Assembly: GCA_964579765.1 (NCBI GenBank)
Contig: CAZOIK010000182.1
Coordinates: forward strand, 1-26,461
Length of the DNA stretch: 26,461 nucleotides
Direction: 5' to 3'
Source of the DNA: DATNBT01 sp964579765
Lineage (GTDB): Bacteria; Acidobacteriota; Vicinamibacteria; Vicinamibacterales; CAVVIG01
Part shown: in pieces, positions 13,471 to 20,591 of the stretch
How the letters are laid out: every line of letters starts with the position of its first letter
How positions within the stretch are numbered: the first letter of the stretch is position 1
The notes under the pieces: model-generated
Database searches by the model: none
Told to the model about the DNA's origin: nothing
What the model saw: the letters and a program-made list of their open reading frames with translations, nothing else
Position numbers and translations under genes: made by a program

Positions 13471-14649
13471 CTATTGCGGGAGAGCGGACTGCCAGGCTTC
13501 GAGATATTTGTAGCCGCTGCCGGTGCTGAAGAGGACGACCGTCTCGTCGCGGCCGATCTTGCCGACGCACACGAGCTTCTGAATCGCCGCGAGGCCGGCG
13601 CCGCTTTCCGGCGCAGCGAGCATGCCTTCGAGCCGCGCGAGGTCGGCGCACGCGCGCATCAGCTCGGCGTCGCTCGCCGCGACCGCTTCCCCGCCGCTGG
13701 CGTAAATGTCCTCGAGGATCAGAAAATCGCCGAGCGCCTTCGGCACGCGCAGGCCGGCCGCGACCGTCGATGCGTTCTCCCACTTCTCCGACACTGCGGC
13801 GTGCTGCTCGAAGGCGCGCACGATGGGCGCGCACCCTTCCGCCTGCGCCGAGATCATGCGCGGCCGCTGGCGTCCGGTGAGCTCCATCGCGCCCAGCTCC
13901 TCGAAGGCCTTCCACATGCCGATCAGGCCGACGCCTCCGCCCGTCGGGTAGACGATTACGTCCGGCAGCGCGCCGTCGAACTCCTCCCAGAGCTCGTAGC
14001 CCATCGTCTTCTTGCCTTCGATGCGATACGGCTCCTTGAGCGTTGACACCTCGAACCAGCCTTCGCGCGACGCGCGCTCGGCGATGAACGCACCGCAGTC
14101 GGAAATGAGGCCGTCGATCAGATGAACGTCGGCGCCGAAGGCGCGGCACTCGAGGATGATGGCAGACGGCGTGTCCTTCGGCATCGCGATCACGCATCCG
14201 ATGCCGGCATGCGCGGCATAGGCGGCGGCCGCGCCGCCGGCGTTGCCGGCCGTCGGCAGCGCGATGGCCTTCACGCCGACCGACTTCGCCATGCTGACGG
14301 CCGCCGAGAGGCCGCGCGCCTTGAACGAGTTGGTCGGGTTCTGTCCCTCGTCCTTTATGTACAGCCGGCTGAGGCCGAGCTCGGCGCCAAGACGGCGGGC
14401 GTGCACGAGCGGCGTCATCCCCTCACCAAGCGTCACGGGCACGGCGGCGGGCATGACTTCCTCGTAGCGCCACATCGACGAGGTGCGCCCGCCGAGCGCG
14501 GCCTTCGTCAACGTGCGTCTGGCCTTCTCCAGATCGTAACGAGCCAGCAGCGGTGAGCCGCACGTGAGACAAAGGTTTTGCGGCCGCGTGTATTCGAGCG
14601 TCGCGCGACAGCGGGGGCATTCAAGATGCGTCAACGTTGACGAGGACAT
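13471..14649 (-). CDS. thrC: Threonine synthase-like PLP enzyme
   Basis: 392 residues of fold-type II PLP enzyme. The N-terminus has a zinc-ribbon-like pair, CPRC (11-14) and CLTC (27-30), seen in one branch of threonine synthases. EGMTPLV and KDEGQNPTNSFKARG follow, with Lys110 as the PLP lysine. Then TAGNAGGAAAAYAA (substrate loop), YPTGGGVGLIGMWKAFEEL (phosphate-binding glycines) and a closing STGSGYKYLEA. Threonine synthase converts O-phosphohomoserine to threonine. Other homoserine-pathway genes are not nearby, so a related PLP lyase cannot be excluded, but the motif set fits ThrC best. A TAAACT element lies 11 nt before the ATG. Confidence 0.88.
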   Translation of the reverse strand: MSSSTLTHLECPRCRATLEYTRPQNLCLTCGSPLLARYDLEKARRTLTKAALGGRTSSMWRYEEVMPAAVPVTLGEGMTPLVHARRLGAELGLSRLYIKDEGQNPTNSFKARGLSAAVSMAKSVGVKAIALPTAGNAGGAAAAYAAHAGIGCVIAMPKDTPSAIILECRAFGADVHLIDGLISDCGAFIAERASREGWFEVSTLKEPYRIEGKKTMGYELWEEFDGALPDVIVYPTGGGVGLIGMWKAFEELGAMELTGRQRPRMISAQAEGCAPIVRAFEQHAAVSEKWENASTVAAGLRVPKALGDFLILEDIYASGGEAVAASDAELMRACADLARLEGMLAAPESGAGLAAIQKLVCVGKIGRDETVVLFSTGSGYKYLEAWQSALPQ

Positions 14650-14660
14650 GAGTGCCCGAA

Positions 14661-14666
14661 AGTTTA
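14661..14666 (-). promoter_or_regulatory. -10-like element TAAACT for thrC
   Basis: TAAACT on the minus strand lies 11 nt before the ATG at 14649. This would give a leader of only a few nucleotides. It sits in the 48-bp gap after the DUF2950 gene, so thrC may not depend on read-through from it. Confidence 0.4.
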
Positions 14667-14697
14667 TCAGGGATGCGGCGCACTGCCGCCTGGAGTC

Positions 14698-15624
14698 TCA
14701 CGGCTCCGCTGACACGGGCGTCCAGGATCGATCAGGATCGAATCGTTCCATCGTCGCGAACGCGTCGAGCGTCGATGGACCGAGATCTCTTTCGTACACC
14801 ACGCCGTCGTGACTGACCATGAAGGTCTTGACGCCGGTGACTCCGTACTGCGCCGGCGCGGCGACGAGCGCGAACCCGCCGATCATCGCGCCGTGGATGA
14901 CGTAGTCGAGCTGTCCGAGCGGCGCGGACGGCCCCTGCCCCTTCAGGACCTTGAAGAAGTAGCCGTGGTAGGGCTCGGTGCGGCTGCTGTAGCCCTGCGC
15001 GATCGCCCGGGCGATCGGCTCGCCGACGGGACCGCCCCAGCTGCCGTCCGGATTCTGCCAGGCGAGACCGTCCTGGGTGCCCGGCGTGCTGACGATGTGC
15101 TGCGCGTACTGGTTGACGTCCCAGCCGTTGCGCGGCTGCATCGCGTACTCGTGCTGCGCGTCCACGTAGCCGCGACAGATCGCAATCGCGTCGAGCTCGT
15201 TCTCGCCGATGCGACGATAGAGCACTTCCTGCCGTCCCGCCGCCGTATCAAATGACCACTTGGCGCCCCGCTTCACGACCGGCACGGGAAACGGCCACGC
15301 ATTGTCGCCGACGAGAATGAACGCGCGCTTTCTGTTTTTGGGATCGAGCGAGACCGACATCTTCTCGTGCGCGGCGGCCGCGAAGTCGCGCGCGCGCTGG
15401 CGATCCTGAGCGGGCTCGCCTGATGTCACGAGGTCCGCGCCTTCTGGACCGAACAGCGCCTGCAACATCGGCGCATCGAACTGGTCGGCAGCGGCGACCA
15501 GCGCCGCGGCGGCGTCCTGCGGCGTGTTGAACAGCGTGCCGGTCGCGGCACGAAGCGCGGTTGCGAGACCGACGAAGGCAACGGCCACCAGCGCCGCCAG
15601 CGTCGCTCGGGCGGATGCAGTCAT
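14698..15624 (-). CDS. DUF2950 family exported protein
   Basis: 308 residues with an N-terminal hydrophobic signal (about 1-27). The mature part has the DUF2950 pattern: FNTPQDAAAALVAAADQFD, LFGPEGADLVTSGE, NAWPFPVPVVKRGAKWSFDTAAGRQEVLYRRIGENELDAIAICRGYVDAQHEYA, PYHGYFFKVLKGQGP and a late MVSHDGVVYERDLG. Function is unknown; it is usually found beside a DUF3300 gene, as here. It begins 11 bp after the DUF3300 stop, and its Shine-Dalgarno GGGAGG directly follows that TAG, so the two are a two-gene operon. It is probably periplasmic or at the outer membrane. Confidence 0.92.
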   Translation of the reverse strand: MTASARATLAALVAVAFVGLATALRAATGTLFNTPQDAAAALVAAADQFDAPMLQALFGPEGADLVTSGEPAQDRQRARDFAAAAHEKMSVSLDPKNRKRAFILVGDNAWPFPVPVVKRGAKWSFDTAAGRQEVLYRRIGENELDAIAICRGYVDAQHEYAMQPRNGWDVNQYAQHIVSTPGTQDGLAWQNPDGSWGGPVGEPIARAIAQGYSSRTEPYHGYFFKVLKGQGPSAPLGQLDYVIHGAMIGGFALVAAPAQYGVTGVKTFMVSHDGVVYERDLGPSTLDAFATMERFDPDRSWTPVSAEP

Positions 15625-15635
15625 GTCGGTCCTCC

Positions 15636-16922
15636 CTATCGCCGTCGTCCGCCACCGCCGCGACGGGCGCCGCCACCCCGGCTTGCGCCGCCGCGCGATC
15701 CCATGCTCGACGCGCCTCGCGAGCTGCTCGAGCGTGCGCGGCCGCCGTTGAATCCCTGTCCGCCTCCGCCGAACGCGTCCTGCGTCCCGCCGCTTCTGCG
15801 CGGCACGTCACGCTGGCCGATGCGGTCCGCTGCGCCGCCCGGCCGGCTGCCCATCGCGCCGCCCGGTGCGCCAGGTCTGACGCCGCCGGTGCCGACGGTG
15901 TTGCTGCGCAGGTTGCCGCCCTGCCGCGCGACCTGCTGCCCCGCACGGGCCTGCCGATTGGCCAGCGACTCCCCGCGCGCTGCCCCGCCGTACCTCGAGG
16001 CGGTCGCCCGGTCGCGATACGGCGCGCCGCCACGATGCTGCGGGTTGTGCCGCCAGACGTTCGAGCCGCCACGACCGATGTTCGCGGTGTTGCCTGCGCG
16101 ATTGATCGCGTTGCGGTTGAAATTGTTGTTGTTGTTGATCGTAATGTCGTTGTGGCCCCAGCCGGCGTTCCAGCCCCAGCCGCCGCCCCACGCCGCGCCC
16201 ATCGCGACGCCAACGCCGAACGAGATCGCGGCGCCTGCCGCGTAATAACCTGGCGGTGGATACGTGATCGGGGGATACGGATAGACGGGCGCACCGTACA
16301 CCACCATCGGGTCGTACGACGGCACGTACACGACCTGCGGCGAGGCTTGCTCAATCACGATCACCGGCTTGTCCGCGATGGTCTCGGTCTTGACGACCTG
16401 CTGCGTGCCGGACTGCAAGGCGCCCTTCTCCTGCGCCTTGTGCCGCATGCGCTGGATCGCGTCCATCACGTCCGACTGCTGCGCCAGAAACGCGTTCCCG
16501 AGATCCGTTGTCCATTGAATGTCGCCGGCCAGGCGTTTCACGACATCAGGCAGCGCGGCCATCGCCTGCACGCTCGGATCCCAGGCCTCGCGCGCGACCG
16601 CATCGGCGAGCGCTTTGTCCTTCAGTCCGGGATTTCGCTCGAGCCATTGGTCAAGCTGGATGATCTCCAGCGGATACGTGGACGCGGCGAGCGTCTGGGC
16701 AAGCAGCGGATCCGGATAGAGCGCGATAGGCGCGACGAGAGAGTCCAGTTGATCCGGCGGAATCTGCGTCGCCTCGCCGCCTGCGGACGCCGATGCCTGC
16801 GCGTCCAGCAGGTTCACGGCCGGGATGCTGGCGAGCGCATTACCGGGAAGAAGCGCGAACGCGCAGAGCAGCGCAGTCAACGCGCGCGCCCCGCCGTGCG
16901 GATGAGAGCGTGACCACGTCAT
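15636..16922 (-). CDS. DUF3300 family exported protein with Gly/Arg-rich tail
   Basis: 428 residues from ATG 16922; a GTG at 16943 would add seven, but the ATG gives a compact signal peptide (ALLCAFALLPGNALA). The DUF3300 domain (about 57-230) shows DQLDSLVAPIALYPDPLLAQTLAASTYPLEI, WLERNPGLKDKAL, WDPSVQAMAALPDVV and QWTTDLGNAFLAQQSDVMDAIQRMR, then VYVPSYDPMVVYG. A Tyr/Pro- and Gly/Trp-rich stretch and an Asn run (about 265-275) follow. The last 140 residues are rich in Gly, Arg and Ser and end GGGARRGGGGRRR, strongly basic. Function is unknown; the tail suggests binding to an acidic polymer or surface. It is first in the operon with DUF2950. Confidence 0.92.
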   Translation of the reverse strand: MTWSRSHPHGGARALTALLCAFALLPGNALASIPAVNLLDAQASASAGGEATQIPPDQLDSLVAPIALYPDPLLAQTLAASTYPLEIIQLDQWLERNPGLKDKALADAVAREAWDPSVQAMAALPDVVKRLAGDIQWTTDLGNAFLAQQSDVMDAIQRMRHKAQEKGALQSGTQQVVKTETIADKPVIVIEQASPQVVYVPSYDPMVVYGAPVYPYPPITYPPPGYYAAGAAISFGVGVAMGAAWGGGWGWNAGWGHNDITINNNNNFNRNAINRAGNTANIGRGGSNVWRHNPQHRGGAPYRDRATASRYGGAARGESLANRQARAGQQVARQGGNLRSNTVGTGGVRPGAPGGAMGSRPGGAADRIGQRDVPRRSGGTQDAFGGGGQGFNGGRARSSSSRGASSMGSRGGASRGGGARRGGGGRRR

Positions 16923-16943
16923 GCCCGGGGACTGTGCAAACAC

Positions 16944-17114
16944 GCGACCGCCGCGAAACGACGACCCTTGCGTTCGACGTGGTGCGTCTCTGTTGGCACG
17001 TCACGAGATGCGGTGAGCGCTCTCCATACGTTGACCGGCGACCCGGACGCCGCCGCCGCCGGACGGGTCTTGGGGTTGCAGCGTTCGCCGATCGTGAAGG
17101 GAAAGGAGTTCACC
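16944..17114. other. Divergent intergenic region
   Basis: 171 bp between the DUF3300 operon and the LPRTA-tailed protein gene, which point away from each other. Both promoters should lie here. I could not pick a reliable -35/-10 pair for either side; only the Shine-Dalgarno at its right end is clear. Confidence 0.35.
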
Positions 17115-17762
17115 ATGACTGCTCGACACTCGCACAGCGCGTTGGTCGCCTCGGCGTTGGCGCTCGGCATGGTTGCACTCGTGCCCGCAGGCGCATGGGC
17201 GCAGAGCCCGTCAGTGCTGCCGGACAAAGGCGGCAGGATCACCCTTGTGGGATGCTTCGTGCGGGGCCAGATCAAGTCCCACCACAAGTACGTGCTCGTC
17301 AGGCCGACTCTCGAGCCCGTCGCGAGCGTGAAGGAAGCAAGGTGCGCAGCCCAGCCGGGCGATGAGCCGATCAAGCTGCAGGACCTCAGCCAGGCCCATC
17401 TCGATCACACGATGCTCGGGCAGTGGCTGGAGATCGAGGGGCGCCTCGAAGGGAATCACCGGTCCGACGGCATTCGTGAAGTACACGTCAAGTCGTTCAG
17501 GCCGGTGCCGGTGATGGCACCTCGAGCCGCCGAAGCCGCGGCGCCGCCGTCGGCACTCGCGCCGCCTCTCGCCGAGACGCCGGTCATGCCGGTCGCGCCG
17601 ACAACAGCGCCAGTGCCGCAGTCGGTCGGCACGTCAGGCGTCCGCGAGGAACTGCCGAGGACGGCGACGTCGCTACCGCTGTTCGGAGTGATGGGTCTTG
17701 TCTCGCTGGCGGCCGCTTGTGCGCTGCTCCTGTTCGATCGCCGGCGGACGGCACGCAGCTAG
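17115..17762 (+). CDS. Secreted protein with LPRTA-type C-terminal sorting-like tail
   Basis: 215 residues with a signal peptide (1-29, cleavage near AWA-Q). A globular part (about 35-130) contains GRITLVGCFVRGQIKSHHKYVLVRP and LGQWLEIEGRLE, which looks like a small beta barrel. A Pro/Ala-rich spacer (about 131-175) follows. The end has three parts: LPRTA (180-184), a hydrophobic helix (about 187-207) and a basic DRRRTARS tail. This layout copies LPXTG sorting signals, with Ala instead of the last Gly. In a diderm it may direct membrane anchoring or processing by a sortase-like enzyme; none is encoded here. The start is set by AAAGGAG 7 nt before the ATG; the open frame upstream lacks a signal peptide. 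Confidence 0.78.
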   Translation: MTARHSHSALVASALALGMVALVPAGAWAQSPSVLPDKGGRITLVGCFVRGQIKSHHKYVLVRPTLEPVASVKEARCAAQPGDEPIKLQDLSQAHLDHTMLGQWLEIEGRLEGNHRSDGIREVHVKSFRPVPVMAPRAAEAAAPPSALAPPLAETPVMPVAPTTAPVPQSVGTSGVREELPRTATSLPLFGVMGLVSLAAACALLLFDRRRTARS

Positions 17763-17842
17763 CCCCCACGACCCGCCGCGGCGGCCGTGCCACGCACGTG
17801 TCGCCGCACGCGGACACTTGACGACGGCACGCCAAGCGAACG

Positions 17843-18037
17843 TCAATGCTGATCGCGCGGCATCGACGTCTGATGCCAGCGGACGACCAGCAGAATCGCA
17901 AACGCGCCGAGCGCCGCCGTCAGCGGCATCCACGCCATCGCCGCCACCGCCAGCGTCATCGCGAAAATAGGCAGCACGACGAGCAGGACGAGGATACCGA
18001 TGAGCCACCGCAGCGGCCGTGGAAATGTCGCGGCCAT
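17843..18037 (-). CDS. Small two-helix membrane protein, unknown function
   Basis: 64 residues from ATG 18037. Two hydrophobic helices: RWLIGILVLLVVLPIFAMTL (about 10-29) and WMPLTAALGAFAILLVV (about 36-52), with a short polar tail MPRDQH. No family recognised. The start lies 53 bp from the divergent gene at 18091. Its Shine-Dalgarno is weak (AGG directly upstream). Its length and good helix prediction favour a real gene over a chance frame. Confidence 0.5.
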   Translation of the reverse strand: MAATFPRPLRWLIGILVLLVVLPIFAMTLAVAAMAWMPLTAALGAFAILLVVRWHQTSMPRDQH

Positions 18038-18078
18038 ACGCCTGATGAGAAGCAAAATCGCGGCCCGCCCCCGCCCGG

Positions 18079-18084
18079 TATACT
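18079..18084 (+). promoter_or_regulatory. -10-like element TATACT for the gene at 18091
   Basis: TATACT lies 6 nt before the ATG at 18091, predicting a leaderless mRNA. It is an AT-rich island within a run of C and G. Confidence 0.55.
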
Positions 18085-18090
18085 CAGCCG

Positions 18091-18615
18091 ATGCGTATCT
18101 CACATGTGCTGATCGCGCTGTCGCTCGCTGCAGCGCCGGTGGCGGCTGAGTCGGCCGCCGGCGTCGTCTGGACGGCACCGGCGGGATGGACGGCCCAGGC
18201 GCCGCGTCCGATGCGTGCTGCCACGTACTCGCTCGCGTCAGCAAGCGGAGACACGGCAGCGGCCGAATGCGGCGTCTACTTTTTCGGCGCGGGACAGGGC
18301 GGCACCGTGGACGCGAACATCGCGCGCTGGAAGGATCAGTTCACGGGGCGAAACGGCGCGCCGGCGCCCGCGAAGGTCGCGACTCGGACGATCCACGGAC
18401 TGACAGTCACGACGATCGACGCCTCAGGCACGTACTCGGGGCTCGGCGGACCCGTTGGCCCAACGAGCAGCGTGTCCGGCTATCGTCTTCTGGGCGCCAT
18501 CGTCGCGGCGCCAGGCGGCAACATCTTCGTCAAGTGCACGGGGCCGGCAAAGACGATGGCGGCGAACGGACCGAAGTTCGAGCAACTGCTCGCGTCGTTC
18601 CACACGGGCAAATAG
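18091..18615 (+). CDS. Secreted protein of unknown function
   Basis: 174 residues with a signal peptide (1-19, ALSLAAAPVAA-E). The mature protein starts with VVWTAPAGWTAQAPRPMRAATYSL, continues AAECGVYFFGAGQGGTVDANIARWKDQFTG, then a central VATRTIHGLTVTTIDASGTYSG, and ends FEQLLASFHTGK. The overall layout (a Trp-containing opening, then a Cys-containing strand and a late FVKCTGP) resembles PsbP/DUF1795-like extracellular domains, but I cannot place it surely. Two cysteines may form a disulfide. It is preceded by TATACT 6 nt before the ATG and converges on doxX with an 11-bp gap. Confidence 0.75.
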   Translation: MRISHVLIALSLAAAPVAAESAAGVVWTAPAGWTAQAPRPMRAATYSLASASGDTAAAECGVYFFGAGQGGTVDANIARWKDQFTGRNGAPAPAKVATRTIHGLTVTTIDASGTYSGLGGPVGPTSSVSGYRLLGAIVAAPGGNIFVKCTGPAKTMAANGPKFEQLLASFHTGK

Positions 18616-18626
18616 CCGCCTACCTG

Positions 18627-19013
18627 CTATTTCTTGCCGCGCAGCCGATCGACGCTGATCGCGCCAGAGCCGTGCGTGGCCAGGAACAGGAAGACGAAGC
18701 ACAGCGCGACGGTAATCTCGCCGCCGTTCCTGATCGGCACATGTGCGCGCGGGAAGTGCACCATGAAGTAGGCGACGGCCATTTCGCCGCTCGCGACGAA
18801 CGCAGCCGGCGACGTCCATAGGCCTAGCAACATCAGCGTCCCGCAGAAGGTCTCGATGACGCCCGCGGACCAGACCAGCGTGAATGCAGCCGCGGGTTTG
18901 CCACCGAAGACGCCGAAGAGCCAGTTCACGCCGTGCGACCAGTACAAGAACGCGAGGACGATGCGCATTGCGGAGTACGTGATACCGTCGAACGAGGTCA
19001 GCAGTTTTTTCAT
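18627..19013 (-). CDS. DoxX family membrane protein
   Basis: 128 residues with four predicted membrane helices. The family pattern is visible: MRIVLAFLYWSHGVNWLFGVFGG, then VWSAGVIETFCGTLMLLGLWTSPAAFVASGEMAVAYFMVHFPRA, then GEITVALCFVFLFLATHG. The helix-2 motif G-x-x-E and the late GE motif are typical of DoxX/DoxD-type proteins. Members are linked to quinone or redox membrane complexes and oxidative stress; the exact role here is unknown. No operon partner is evident. Confidence 0.88.
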   Translation of the reverse strand: MKKLLTSFDGITYSAMRIVLAFLYWSHGVNWLFGVFGGKPAAAFTLVWSAGVIETFCGTLMLLGLWTSPAAFVASGEMAVAYFMVHFPRAHVPIRNGGEITVALCFVFLFLATHGSGAISVDRLRGKK

Positions 19014-19072
19014 CCGGCCCTATGATTCCAGATCTGACCGGACTGTACAACCGGGAGCGCGCGGCACCCGTC

Positions 19073-19261
19073 TCAGCTGTTGGGATCCGCCGGCGGCGGA
19101 GGCACATGGCCGGCCTCCTCACGCCTGGCGAGCGCGTCCTCGTCTTCTGGATTCGGATCGCTCGACAGCGCGTCGCTCGCCGGGAACGTGTCCTCGATCG
19201 TCTCGTCGAGCGCGGCGTCACGGATACGGCGCTCTTGCTCGGGCGTGTGTTTGTGACTCAC
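19073..19261 (-). CDS. Small acidic protein with TFPASD motif
   Basis: 62 residues. I start it at GTG 19261 (MSHKHTPEQERRIRDAAL...), because GGAGG lies 8 nt upstream; the frame is open further but without a ribosome site. The core reads DETIEDTFPASDALSSDPNP, a motif shared by many small acidic bacterial proteins of unknown function. The tail is acidic then Pro-rich (HVPPPPADPNS). It diverges from the cold-shock-domain gene. Likely cytosolic and unstructured; such proteins are often stress-associated, which is only inference here. Confidence 0.62.
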   Translation of the reverse strand: MSHKHTPEQERRIRDAALDETIEDTFPASDALSSDPNPEDEDALARREEAGHVPPPPADPNS

Positions 19262-19368
19262 TGACAGCCCTCCACGACAACCTTTCACGTCTGCAACGTT
19301 CTGTTCACGCTCGTGACAGGTACGATGCGGTCCAATGTATGTATCCGGCAACAGCAGGAGACGCTCGC

Positions 19369-19731
19369 ATGATTCATACCGAGGACATCACCGAGGCCGT
19401 CGAGCACGACCACAAGCCGGCTCGCGGGCGCGGTCGCAAGGGGGCGGCGCCGCGAACGAAAGGACGGGCGAAAGGGGCCAAGCCCGAAGAGCGCGGCCGT
19501 CGCACGTCCGGGCGCGTGATCCGGATGCTCTACGGCCAGAGCTACGGATTCATCCGGGACGAGAACCGGCGCGACGTGTTCTTCCACCGCAAGGACGCGC
19601 CCGCGCTGTTCAACGCGCTCAACGTGGACGACCGGGTCGTGTTCGAGCTGATCGAGGACGCAATCGCCGGCCCGCGTGCCGTCCACGTGGTCCGCGCGGA
19701 CGACGTCGAGGCTACGGCGCCGGCGCGGTGA
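19369..19731 (+). CDS. Cold-shock-domain protein with basic N-terminal extension
   Basis: 120 residues. The C-terminal 70 form an OB-fold cold-shock domain: SGRVIRMLYGQSYGFIRDENRRDVFFHRKDAP, then ALNVDDRVVFELIED and GPRAVHVV. The RNP1-like SYGFI and RNP2-like VFFH motifs are kept. The first 47 residues are rich in Lys, Arg and Gly (RGRGRKGAAPRTKGRAKG) and probably disordered, which would add nucleic-acid affinity. Ordinary CspA is about 70 residues, so this is an extended form. AGGAG lies 8 nt before the ATG at 19369. The 3' end overlaps the convergent gene by 20 bp. Confidence 0.88.
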   Translation: MIHTEDITEAVEHDHKPARGRGRKGAAPRTKGRAKGAKPEERGRRTSGRVIRMLYGQSYGFIRDENRRDVFFHRKDAPALFNALNVDDRVVFELIEDAIAGPRAVHVVRADDVEATAPAR

Positions 19732-20572
19732 ACGTCGTCGCCGTCCCGACCGAGAACTTGCGGTAGCCGAAGAACTCCGCGCGACCGCGCTCGCGCAGAC
19801 TCTTGAAGAGAAGCACGCGGGCGCTGCCCGACCACGTCACGTCGGCGGGCAGCCACACCTCTCCGTTGACCTTCCGGCGCTCGTACGTCATGCGCGAACC
19901 CTTGTGGACGCGCGCGAGCAGCCCCCAGCCGAACGACAGGTCGTCGAGCGCCTCGGCCTGGACGCGCACCAGCTCGTAGTCCGCCTCGCTGATCCACGCG
20001 CGCACTGTGAAGTGCCGCATCACCTTTCCGTCGTCGGTCCGCGGTTTCGCGTCGCGTTTCGGCGTCAGCGACGCCCTGATCGTGTCTTCGCCGCCGATGC
20101 GCTCGCGTCCGACGAGCCGGATGTCGTACACGCGGAACACGTCGTCAATCGCGTCGGCGTCCTCACGGCGTTCCTTCTCGCGCCGCTCAGCCTCTTTACG
20201 CTGGCCGTCAGAGGTCGCAAGAACCTTGGCATAGGCTTCGGCCGCGCGCTGCCGCTTGCGGTCCTCGGACGCGAGCTGGTCGGCCGGTACGCGACGGCCG
20301 TCTTCCTCCAGCAGCCGGCGATAGCGATCTTCTCCCGGCAGTCCCGGATAGATCTCATAGAGCTTCTCGGAGGAGTGCACGACGCGACCGTTGCCGTCGA
20401 GCTTCTCCTGCGTGGTGCGTTCGTCGTAGAGATAGCCGCTCTGCCTCACGTCGTCTGTGGCGAGCCTAGCTTTGACATGGGCCTCAAAACTGTCGAGGTC
20501 TGGAAGCGGACGCTCCTGCGCGCCGAGCGGGACAAGCGCAAGCGTGAGCACCGCGGCGGCAATCCGATGCAT
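19712..20572 (-). CDS. Secreted protein of unknown function, coiled-coil central part
   Basis: 286 residues with a short signal peptide (1-18, TLALVPLGA-Q). A charged helical middle (about 95-140: DRKRQRAAEAYAKVLATSDG, KEAERREKERRED) may form a coiled coil. The C-terminal half reads like beta strands: VYDIRLVGRERIGGEDTIRASLTP, VMRHFTVRAWISEADYELVRVQAEALD, RMTYERRKVNGEVWLPADVTWSGSARVL. That half resembles the LolA-like layout of other acidobacterial secreted proteins, but I cannot confirm it. CATAAT lies 6 nt before the ATG. The gene overlaps the end of the cold-shock gene by 20 bp. Confidence 0.75.
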   Translation of the reverse strand: MHRIAAAVLTLALVPLGAQERPLPDLDSFEAHVKARLATDDVRQSGYLYDERTTQEKLDGNGRVVHSSEKLYEIYPGLPGEDRYRRLLEEDGRRVPADQLASEDRKRQRAAEAYAKVLATSDGQRKEAERREKERREDADAIDDVFRVYDIRLVGRERIGGEDTIRASLTPKRDAKPRTDDGKVMRHFTVRAWISEADYELVRVQAEALDDLSFGWGLLARVHKGSRMTYERRKVNGEVWLPADVTWSGSARVLLFKSLRERGRAEFFGYRKFSVGTATTFTAPAP

Positions 20573-20578
20573 GTCCCC

Positions 20579-20584
20579 ATTATG
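20579..20584 (-). promoter_or_regulatory. -10-like element CATAAT for the gene ending at 20572
   Basis: On the minus strand CATAAT lies 6 nt before the ATG, in the 19-bp gap behind the ABC ATPase stop. It predicts a leaderless mRNA, though read-through from the upstream operon is also possible. Confidence 0.45.
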
Positions 20585-20591
20585 CGGCGGG

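Noticed and set aside
16129..16141. GTT-repeat stretch as a possible microsatellite
   Set aside because: It encodes the Asn run of the DUF3300 protein and is explained by coding sequence.
16968..17114. Upstream extension of the LPRTA-tailed protein
   Set aside because: ATG 17115 has a strong Shine-Dalgarno and starts a signal peptide; the extension would bury it.
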